Shown here: piece by piece, positions 1 through 5,695 of the stretch | Layout: every line of letters starts with the position of its first letter | How positions within the stretch are numbered: position 1 is the stretch's first letter | DNA from: an uncultured Oscillospiraceae bacterium | GTDB taxonomy: Bacteria > Bacillota > Clostridia > Oscillospirales > Oscillospiraceae | Direction of reading: 5' to 3' | NCBI GenBank assembly: GCA_910584285.1 | Contig: CAJTYK010000061.1 | Coordinates: forward strand, 1 to 9,414 | Length of the DNA stretch: 9,414 nt | Translations under genes and position numbers: made by a program | Notes under the pieces: model-generated | Databases searched by the model: none | The model's input: only the letters and a program-made list of their open reading frames with translations | Told to the model about the DNA's origin: nothing

Positions 1-529
1 CCACCATGAACACCCGGTTGTGGGAGGCGGCGGTGGTGTGGATGCAGTCGATGACCTCGGTGGCCAGGGAGATGGCGGACTGGAAGCCGAAGGTGGTGTC
101 GGTGCCCCAGAGATCGTTGTCGATGGTTTTGGGCAGGCCGATGATGTTCAGCCCCTCCTCGCTAAGCAGGTTGGCGGTCTTTTGGCTGCCGTTGCCACCC
201 AGAATCACCAGGCAGTCCAGCCGCAGACGGCGGTAGGTGTACTTCATGGCCTCCACCTTGTCCAGGCCGTTCTCGTCGGGCACCCGCATCAGCTTGAAGG
301 GCTGACGGCTGGAGCCCAGGATGGTGCCGCCCCGGGTGAGCAGGCCGGTGAAGTCAATGGGGGACAGCTTCCGGTACTCCTCGTACATCAGGCCCTTGTA
401 GCCATCGATGAAGCCGATGATCTCCACCTCGTTGCCGTAGATGTTATAGAGCCCCTTGGCCACGCCGCGCATGGTGGCGTTGAGCGCCTGACAGTCGCCG
501 CCGCTGGTGAGCATTCCGATTCGTTTCAT
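1..529 (-). CDS. pfkA: 6-phosphofructokinase, N-terminal 176 residues (3' end outside window)
   Basis: Phosphorylates fructose 6-phosphate to fructose 1,6-bisphosphate, the committed step of glycolysis, in the cytoplasm. The translated minus strand starts MKRIGMLTSGGDCQALNATM, the nucleotide-binding glycine loop of the PFK family (residues 10-12 GGD). GGTILGSSR at 67-75 carries the phosphate-contacting Arg. GGNGS at 111-115 is the second nucleotide/Mg loop, and PKTIDND at 133-139 holds the catalytic Asp137. In E. coli PfkA numbering this means Asn at 103, Gly at 104 and Lys at 124. Gly104 is usual for ATP users. Lys124 is typical of the PPi-type and mixed-substrate clades rather than E. coli-type PfkA. 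The ATG at 529 follows AAAGGAAG at good spacing. It lies 57 bases downstream of ppk on the same strand, probably in one operon. The family is certain; ATP rather than PPi as donor is inferred. Roughly half the usual length is missing beyond position 1. Confidence 0.93.
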   Translation of the reverse strand, partial: MKRIGMLTSGGDCQALNATMRGVAKGLYNIYGNEVEIIGFIDGYKGLMYEEYRKLSPIDFTGLLTRGGTILGSSRQPFKLMRVPDENGLDKVEAMKYTYRRLRLDCLVILGGNGSQKTANLLSEEGLNIIGLPKTIDNDLWGTDTTFGFQSAISLATEVIDCIHTTAASHNRVFMV

Positions 530-557
530 GACATTGCTTCCTTTCCATGGTTATTAT

Positions 558-571
558 CTGCGTTTTCGCAG
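558..571. repeat. Small perfect hairpin between ppk and pfkA
   Basis: CTGCG-TTTT-CGCAG is a 5-bp perfect dyad with a four-base loop in the 57-base gap between the ppk stop and the pfkA ribosome site. On the minus (coding) strand it is followed by ATAATAACC, not a T-run, so it does not look like a terminator. It could shape or stabilise the intercistronic RNA. A GATAAT sequence next to it resembles a -10 box, but no matching -35 box is visible. Confidence 0.4.
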
Positions 572-586
572 GGAGAACCGAGTGGA

Positions 587-2869
587 TCAGTCCCGCCCAA
601 AGAGCCGGCTCAGCAGGCCGCTCCGCCGGCCCTGCACCTTGACGGGGGGCCGGGGCTGGGCGGGGTGGGCTGGCATAGGCTTGGGCGCCGGAGCCCGGGG
701 CGGAGCAGGGGGCGGGGGTGCTTTCCGCTCCGGCCGCCCCGCGGGTCTGGGGGCGGGGGGAGGCGCCGGGGGCAGCCCGGGCAGGGCCCAAGCCCCGGAG
801 CCGGCCTGATCGCAGAACTGCTCCTGGGAGTTGAAGGGCTCCCCCTGGGCCCGGGCGTAGGTGCCGTCGGGCTGCTGGATGCGGCCCTTGGCGGTGTCCC
901 GCAGCTCGTCGGTGAACATCTGCTCCAGATGGGCCCGGAGGGCGGGATCCTCCACCGGCGCGGCCACCTCCACCCGGCGGGTGGTGTTGCGGGTCATGAA
1001 GTCGGCGGAGGAGATGTAGAGCGTCCGCCGGTCCCCCACGCCGAAGATATAGATCCGGGCGTGCTCCAGATAGCGGCCCACGATGCTCATCACCCGGATG
1101 TTGTCCGTCAGGCCGGGGACGCCGCCGATGAGGCAGCAGATCCCCCGCACGATCAGATCGATCCTCACCCCCGCCTGGGAGGCGGCGATGAGCTTGTCGA
1201 TGAGCTGCTTGTCGGTGAGGCCGTTGAGCTTGAAGCCCAGGTAGGCGGGCTCTCCTGCCGCGGCCCGCTCCATCTCGCCGTCGATGCGGGCCATCACCTT
1301 GGTGCGCAGGCAGGCGGGGGCCACCATCAGCTTTTGGCTCTCCTCCAGCACCTCACCCATGGACAGGGCGTTGAACACCTGGGCGGCGTCCGCGCCGATG
1401 ACGGGGTCGGCGGTCATCAGGGCGTAGTCGGTGTACAGCCGGACGGTGTCCTCGTTGTAGTTGCCCGTGCCCACCTGGGTGATATACTCCACCTGCTCGC
1501 CTCGCTTGCGGGTGATGAGCAGCAGCTTGGAGTGCACCTTCAGCCCGTCCAGACCGTAGATTACCCGGCAGCCCGCCTGCTCCAGCACCCGGGACCAGCC
1601 GATGTTGTTCTCCTCGTCGAACCGGGCCCGGAGCTCCACCAGAGCCACGACCTCCTTGCCATTTTCGGCGGCGTCCACCAGGGCCTCCACCACCTTGCTG
1701 TTGTGGGCCACCCGGTACAGCGTCATCTTGATGGACACCACGTCCGGATCCTGCCCCGCCTCCTGGAGCAGCCGCAGCAGGGGCCGCACGCTCTCGTAGG
1801 GATAGCTGAGCATCAGATCGTGGCGGCGGATCTGCTCTGCCATAGGGGCCAGCGCGTCCACGTTGGGGGAGTTCTGGGGCACCCGGCGGGGATAGAACAG
1901 CGACCCTTTGTCCCGGAGCAGATCCCGCACCGCGCTGAAAAAGGACAGATCCAGCGGGATGCCGCTGGCAAACAGGTGCTTTTTGGACAGCCCCAGGCTG
2001 GCGCACAGGCCGTCCCGAATCCCGTCAGACAGCTTGCCCCGGTACTCCAGCTTCACCGGCTGAAGCCGCTTCCGGCGGCGGATCAGCTTTTCCATGCTCT
2101 TGCGGTACTCCTCCGCCGGGAGGTCGTCCGCCTGATCGGAGGCGTCGTCCATGTCGATGTCCGCGCTGCGCACCAGCCGGATGAGCACTGTCCCCTCCAC
2201 CTTGTAGTGGAGGAAAATTTTAGGTAGGAAGCTGGCGATAAGTTCCTCCACCAGAATGAACCGCCCGCCCTCCCCAGGCAGAGGCACCAGCCGGCGCAGA
2301 ACACCCTCGCCGCAGGGGACGATGCCCATGCGCTCCCCGCCGTTCTTGGTTTTCAGGATGGCCACGGCGTAGATCTCCTTGTTACGCAGGAAGGGGAAGG
2401 GCTGCTTGCGCCCGATGATCTGGGGGGAGAGCAGGGGCAGGACGCTGGCGGTGAAATACTTCTCCAGGAAGGACTGGGCCTTGTCCGGCAGAGGGTCGAA
2501 GCGGCACAGCTCCACCCCCTGGGCGGACAGCTCCCCCAGCAGGCCCTTGCAGATCCGGTCGCGGTCAGCCAGCAGCTGGCGGGTTCTGTCCAGCACAGCG
2601 GAGAGCTGCTGGGCGGAGGTCATCCCGGTCTTATTGTCCGTTACCCCCATGTTGAGGGTGTCCAGCAGCATCCCCACCCGAACCATGTAGAATTCGTCCA
2701 GATTGCTCTGGAAGATGGCGGCGAAGTTCAGCCGCTCGCACAGGGGGTTGGCCGGATCCTCCGCCTCCTCCAGCACCCGGCGGTTGAACTGGAGCCAGGA
2801 TAGCTCCCGGTTGACGTAGCAGCTGGGGTCCTGGGCGGGGGCGGCGTCGGGCCGCGGTTGGTCGCTCAT
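587..2869 (-). CDS. ppk: Polyphosphate kinase 1 with proline-rich C-terminal tail
   Basis: Makes inorganic polyphosphate reversibly from the ATP gamma-phosphate. 760 residues. The N-terminal domain has the family hallmark RELSWLQFNRRVLEEA (21-36) and the F-Q-S-N-L-D-E-F stretch near 53-60. The first phospholipase-D-like catalytic domain has SIKMTLYRV (379-387, Arg386), RARFDEENN (414-422, Arg416) and GLKVHSKL (442-449), where His446 is the expected phosphorylated histidine. The second catalytic domain has RGICCLIGG (575-583) and LEHARIYIFG (601-610, His603). These map onto E. coli Arg375, Arg405, His435 and His592. The core ends near 690. A further 70 or so residues are half proline over 697-742, then end in basic GRRSGLLSRLFGRD, which is unusual for Ppk1. 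The ATG at 2869 is chosen because GAAAGGGA lies about ten bases upstream; the longer reading from 2923 has no such site. pfkA follows. The family is certain; the role of the tail is unknown. Confidence 0.96.
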   Translation of the reverse strand: MSDQPRPDAAPAQDPSCYVNRELSWLQFNRRVLEEAEDPANPLCERLNFAAIFQSNLDEFYMVRVGMLLDTLNMGVTDNKTGMTSAQQLSAVLDRTRQLLADRDRICKGLLGELSAQGVELCRFDPLPDKAQSFLEKYFTASVLPLLSPQIIGRKQPFPFLRNKEIYAVAILKTKNGGERMGIVPCGEGVLRRLVPLPGEGGRFILVEELIASFLPKIFLHYKVEGTVLIRLVRSADIDMDDASDQADDLPAEEYRKSMEKLIRRRKRLQPVKLEYRGKLSDGIRDGLCASLGLSKKHLFASGIPLDLSFFSAVRDLLRDKGSLFYPRRVPQNSPNVDALAPMAEQIRRHDLMLSYPYESVRPLLRLLQEAGQDPDVVSIKMTLYRVAHNSKVVEALVDAAENGKEVVALVELRARFDEENNIGWSRVLEQAGCRVIYGLDGLKVHSKLLLITRKRGEQVEYITQVGTGNYNEDTVRLYTDYALMTADPVIGADAAQVFNALSMGEVLEESQKLMVAPACLRTKVMARIDGEMERAAAGEPAYLGFKLNGLTDKQLIDKLIAASQAGVRIDLIVRGICCLIGGVPGLTDNIRVMSIVGRYLEHARIYIFGVGDRRTLYISSADFMTRNTTRRVEVAAPVEDPALRAHLEQMFTDELRDTAKGRIQQPDGTYARAQGEPFNSQEQFCDQAGSGAWALPGLPPAPPPAPRPAGRPERKAPPPPAPPRAPAPKPMPAHPAQPRPPVKVQGRRSGLLSRLFGRD

Positions 2870-2894
2870 ATGGATCACATCCCTTTCACCCATA

Positions 2895-2923
2895 AATGTA
2901 CCATTTTTTCCCCTGAGACGCAA
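2895..2923 (-). promoter_or_regulatory. Candidate ppk promoter
   Basis: On the minus strand, TTGCGT (2923-2918) and TACATT (2900-2895) are separated by exactly 17 bases, a sigma-A-like arrangement with 3/6 and 4/6 matches. Transcription would start near 2888, giving a leader of about 20 bases that contains the ribosome site. The weak -35 box suggests dependence on an activator, which fits the direct repeat just upstream. Confidence 0.4.
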
Positions 2924-2939
2924 GCTTTTTTTGGTGGGT

Positions 2940-2963
2940 TTTTCACAGGGCTTTTCACAGCGC
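2940..2963 (-). promoter_or_regulatory. Tandem 12-base direct repeat, possible Pho-type operator
   Basis: On the plus strand two near-identical 12-mers abut, TTTTCACAGGGC and TTTTCACAGCGC (11 of 12 identical). On the ppk strand this reads CTGTGAAAA twice, a helical turn apart, about 15 bases upstream of the candidate -35 box. PhoB and PhoP operators are likewise direct repeats (E. coli CTGTCAT; B. subtilis TTAACA-like) with periods near 11, and ppk genes are often in the Pho regulon. The period here is 12 and the match is partial, so the regulator's identity is inference. Confidence 0.35.
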
Positions 2964-2973
2964 GCCCAGAGCG

Positions 2974-3005
2974 AAAAAACTGGCCCGGGGCTTGTGCTCC
3001 GGGCC
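2974..3005 (-). terminator. Intrinsic terminator-like hairpin upstream of ppk
   Basis: Read on the minus strand, GGCCCGGAGC pairs with GCCCCGGGCC (seven GC-rich pairs, one A-C mismatch, two more pairs) around an ACAA loop, followed by AG and six Ts (2979-2974). On the plus strand the stem forms but has no U-run. It lies upstream of ppk, so it either blocks antisense transcription arriving from the surface-protein gene or acts as an attenuator if a ppk promoter lies further upstream. Confidence 0.6.
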
Positions 3006-3016
3006 TCAGCGTGTCG

Positions 3017-3043
3017 AAAAAATCTCAGCCTGCATTTGAGGCT
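3017..3043 (-). terminator. Second, weaker hairpin plus T-run upstream of ppk
   Basis: On the minus strand, AGCCT-(7-base loop)-AGGCT (3043-3027) is followed by GAGA and six Ts (3022-3017). The 5-bp stem and offset T-run make it a poor terminator alone. Its left arm GCCTCA (3042-3037) can instead pair with TGAGGC (3008-3003), which overlaps the left arm of the stronger hairpin at 3005-2982, so the two structures could be mutually exclusive. Confidence 0.35.
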
Positions 3044-3091
3044 TTAAATTTATACATTTCAGACGGACGACGCGCTTTTTTAGAAGCACTA

Positions 3092-3100
3092 TGATAAAAT
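3092..3100 (+). promoter_or_regulatory. Candidate extended -10 promoter of the SLH protein gene
   Basis: TGATAAAAT fits the extended -10 form TGnTATAAT with one mismatch, in a locally AT-rich patch within GC-rich DNA. No good -35 box sits 16-18 bases upstream, which extended -10 promoters tolerate. Initiation near 3107 would give a leader of about 85 bases ending in the strong ribosome site AAAGGAAGG. Confidence 0.4.
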
Positions 3101-3137
3101 CAATTTGAACGAAATGCCGCACGCGCGCACCTCCTGC

Positions 3138-3162
3138 CCCGGCTGTCCCCACCGCCGGGACA
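3138..3162 (+). repeat. Leader hairpin with two alternative pairings
   Basis: In the likely 5' untranslated region of the surface-protein mRNA, CCCGGC (3138-3143) pairs with GCCGGG (3154-3159). Alternatively TGTCCC (3144-3149) pairs with GGGACA (3157-3162). The right arms overlap, so only one can form. No T-run follows. It ends about 20 bases before the ribosome site. Confidence 0.35.
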
Positions 3163-3191
3163 CCCCAAAGCCAGAGAAAGGAAGGATCAAT

Positions 3192-5372
3192 ATGAAACGA
3201 AAACTGACAAGCCTGCTGCTGGCCATCGTGATGGCCCTGGCCCTACTGCCCACCACCGCTTTCGCGGCCACCACCCTGACAGGCGCCTACTGTCAGGTGA
3301 GCGAACCGGTGGCGGGCCAGCCTCTGCCCACGGATGTGAAGCTGCGCGCCCTGCAGTTCGCCACAACCCTGCGCAACTCGTCTATTACCGGCTACACGTG
3401 GGACGGCCCGGTGGATGCCAACGGCAACGCTATCGCGGGCAACACCTACACCCTCACCATCACCATTGAGGTCAACGCGGGCGCCGACGCGGCGTTTTCC
3501 AGCAAAATCACCTCGAATACGGTGCGGGTCAATGGCAAGTCTGGCACCCTCATCAGCAGAACCAGCAAGAAGCTGGTGTACTCCTACTCCTTCACGCTGA
3601 GCGGCGGCGGAAAAGTGGAGCACCCGGAAGATCTGGAAAAGGAGCAGCAGGAGCACGCTGCGGAGCTGAAGCGCCGCTGGTCCAAGGCCGAGGCCGACGC
3701 CAGCTATCCCCTGGGCAGCCCCATCACCCTGCTGGTCAACGAGGAGACGCTGAAGGGGACCGATATTGACTACCTGGACCCATACTCCCTCGGGGTCAAA
3801 ATCATGCAGCTGTTTGGCGCACGCTCTGTCTTCCACACCCTGAACGGCGAAACGATCGATAACAAGGGCCTGCCCACGCTCAACAGCGTTGGTTCAAGAA
3901 CCGCCAACCACTACCGCGTCACCCGTGTAGTCTATGACTACTTCCGGGAGGGGGATCCCTCGCTGGATCAATTCCGCAATTGTACCGAGCTGTGGCTCAG
4001 CCCCAAGTGTGACATAGACGGTATCCTGAAAACCCTTGGAAACATTACCTTGGACACGCAATTTTTAGGCGACTTCTTCGAGTGGAACTGCACGGTATTC
4101 ATTCCCGACAGCCTCTATCCCAACGGGCCCACCTACACCGATCATCCCGCGCCCGGCTGCCGGGTGATGCTCTACTCCGGCAGCGACGTGTACGCCGCCG
4201 CGGCCAAGGGGAAGGACGCCGCCCGGGACTGGTGCACCAACCACAGCTACACCTATCGGTATATCAGCGAGGATCGCCGCTACACCTTCCCCACCTGCTG
4301 TACCGACGCCAGGTTCTACTACTCCTGCTCCAAGTGCGGCAAGTGCGAATATAACCCCAACCACACCTTCTATCCCACCGTCGGCTCCTTTGACAACGGG
4401 GAGGACGGCGGCAAGAACACAGCCCACGACTTTGTCAATAAGGTTGTTACCGACGATCACTTCCTGGGCTACAACGCCGCCGGCGACAGGGTCTATCTCT
4501 ACGCCTGCTCCGTCTGCGGCAAGGACAACCGCCAGTCCAGCAGCACCCCGAAGCAGTGGGATCCCAATACCGGCGGCTTCTATAAATGGGCCCTGACGGC
4601 CACCGTGGGCAAGGATCACCCCAACGGCTCCTACGCCATCTCCAACAGCGCCTACATCGCGGCGAAGCAGGACGCCTGGGCCACCGGCGAGGTGCTGAAG
4701 GCCTCCGAGGCGGGCCTGATCGACGTCTCCCTCATGGGGAATGACTACACCCGCCCCATCAGCCGCCTGCAGTTCTGCTCGGTGGCGGTGAAGATGGCGG
4801 AGAAGCTGGCGGGCAAGGCCATCACCCCCGCCCCTGCCGGCACCTTTACGGACACCGACAACGAGTATGTCCGCAAGGCCTCCGCCGCCGGGATCACCCA
4901 GGGTGTGGGCGGCAGCCGCTTTGACCCCAACGGCACACTGACCCGCCAGCAGATGGGCACCTTCCTATATAGGGCGCTCCAGTGGGTGAAGAACAACTCA
5001 GACGTAGAGTACACCATCTACACCTCCAGGCTGAACAAATACACCGACTCCGGCCAGCTGAACAGCTGGGCCGTGGAGGCCATGGGCTTTATGAATGCCC
5101 TGGATCTGATCAAGGGCGTCACCGACACCACCCTTGCCCCCAACGGCACCTGCACCATTGAGCAAGCCATCGCGGTGGCTTACCGCAGTCTGGATGCCGG
5201 CCGCATCGGCTGGTACCAGTTCGTCAAGGACGGCGGTGACTGGCTGTGCTACGGCGACAGGCTGTGGATCTATTTCAAAAACTCCGAAGCCTGCTGCATG
5301 AACCCCTACGGCTTTGAGTCGGCAGGCATCAACATCAAAAGCGACGGCTATCGCCCCATCAAGGATCGCTGA
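3192..5372 (+). CDS. Secreted cysteine-rich S-layer homology (SLH) domain protein
   Basis: 726-residue exported protein, probably held on the cell wall by C-terminal SLH repeats that bind secondary wall polymer. The signal peptide is residues 1-25: basic MKRK, a long hydrophobic core, and AFA before the likely cut. A beta-rich Ig-like stretch follows (about 28-136), then a charged helical linker (143-168). Residues 260-345 hold a stretch vaguely like the end of BspA-type leucine-rich repeats (VMLYSGSDVYAAAAKG). Residues 348-444 are cysteine-rich with two Y-x-C-S-x-C-G-K knuckles (377-384, 437-444). Three SLH repeats cover about 491-548, 549-600 and 612-670; the usual TRAE motif is replaced by SRLQ, TRQQ and TIEQ. 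A 56-residue tail follows. There are 18 cysteines in all. The ATG at 3192 is chosen over 3105 because AAAGGAAGG precedes it and the signal peptide then starts correctly. Wall anchoring is a family-based inference; the ligand or enzymatic role is unknown. Confidence 0.88.
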   Translation: MKRKLTSLLLAIVMALALLPTTAFAATTLTGAYCQVSEPVAGQPLPTDVKLRALQFATTLRNSSITGYTWDGPVDANGNAIAGNTYTLTITIEVNAGADAAFSSKITSNTVRVNGKSGTLISRTSKKLVYSYSFTLSGGGKVEHPEDLEKEQQEHAAELKRRWSKAEADASYPLGSPITLLVNEETLKGTDIDYLDPYSLGVKIMQLFGARSVFHTLNGETIDNKGLPTLNSVGSRTANHYRVTRVVYDYFREGDPSLDQFRNCTELWLSPKCDIDGILKTLGNITLDTQFLGDFFEWNCTVFIPDSLYPNGPTYTDHPAPGCRVMLYSGSDVYAAAAKGKDAARDWCTNHSYTYRYISEDRRYTFPTCCTDARFYYSCSKCGKCEYNPNHTFYPTVGSFDNGEDGGKNTAHDFVNKVVTDDHFLGYNAAGDRVYLYACSVCGKDNRQSSSTPKQWDPNTGGFYKWALTATVGKDHPNGSYAISNSAYIAAKQDAWATGEVLKASEAGLIDVSLMGNDYTRPISRLQFCSVAVKMAEKLAGKAITPAPAGTFTDTDNEYVRKASAAGITQGVGGSRFDPNGTLTRQQMGTFLYRALQWVKNNSDVEYTIYTSRLNKYTDSGQLNSWAVEAMGFMNALDLIKGVTDTTLAPNGTCTIEQAIAVAYRSLDAGRIGWYQFVKDGGDWLCYGDRLWIYFKNSEACCMNPYGFESAGINIKSDGYRPIKDR

Positions 5373-5695
5373 ACGGCCTCCCCGTGCTGGGAGGATCCCT
5401 CCGGATCCGGTTGCAGCGGCGGCTTCCTGGCAGGCCAGGCATAAGCCGCACGGCCAAGCGTTGTCCGTTCCATGCGGAAAAAGGACGGCAAATACCCCCG
5501 TAAGGAAACGTGCACCCGCACAGCTTGATCGCTGTGCGGGTGCACGTTTCCACAAACAGTCCTATCCGTGTCGTCATCGTCAACCCGAAATGGGTCAAGG
5601 AGGATTAAACAGCGCCCGCTTCACCGCAGCTTCGATCCCGCCGCAGCAGGGAACCTCCATGCGCGCCACAGTCACGCTCTTGACGTCGTTTGTCG
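5373..5695. other. Convergent intergenic spacer, no credible gene
   Basis: 323 bases between the stops of the plus-strand SLH gene and the minus-strand alpha-galactosidase gene. Short open frames cross it on both strands, but none has a ribosome site plus start plus recognisable protein. It holds a 6-bp hairpin just after the SLH stop (CCTCCC/GGGAGG, 5377-5394), two GGATCC copies (5393-5408), the large inverted repeat at 5504-5551 and a weak TGACG/CGTCA dyad (5681-5695). No canonical hairpin-plus-T-run terminator is seen for either gene. Confidence 0.6.
5504..5551. repeat. Perfect 21-bp inverted repeat with 6-base loop
   Basis: The left arm (5504-5524, beginning GGAAACGTGCACC) and right arm (5531-5551) are exact reverse complements around the loop TTGATC. 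No T-run follows on either strand, so it is not a textbook terminator. Placed between two convergent genes, it may still stop or protect transcripts from both sides, or be one copy of a dispersed palindromic element. Confidence 0.85.

Noticed and set aside
558..571. Hairpin between ppk and pfkA as a terminator
   Set aside because: Only 5 bp, and followed by ATAATAACC on the coding strand rather than a T-run.
20..2227. 735-codon open frame on the plus strand, antisense to pfkA and ppk
   Set aside because: It mirrors the ppk and pfkA codons in GC-rich DNA. Its translation is low-complexity His/Gly/Val/Leu-rich with no recognisable domain, and the minus-strand genes are certain.
2870..2923. Upstream Met at 2923 as the ppk start
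   Set aside because: It would add 18 residues unlike Ppk1 and would place the best ribosome site (GAAAGGGA) inside the coding region. The ATG at 2869 is well placed.
3105..3191. Upstream Met at 3105 as the SLH protein start
   Set aside because: It would put 29 polar residues before the signal peptide and ignore the AAAGGAAGG site directly before the ATG at 3192.
3243..3836. 197-codon minus-strand open frame inside the SLH gene
   Set aside because: Antisense shadow. Its composition is biased and the plus-strand frame shows a clear signal peptide and domains.
5359..5598. Small minus-strand open frames (65-79 codons) across the inverted repeat
   Set aside because: No ribosome site before their starts, no recognisable protein, and the frames run through the perfect palindrome.
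5597..5603. AAGGAGG ribosome-site-like sequence in the convergent spacer
   Set aside because: No ATG, GTG or TTG at proper spacing follows it, and the frames through it are short and featureless. Probably chance.
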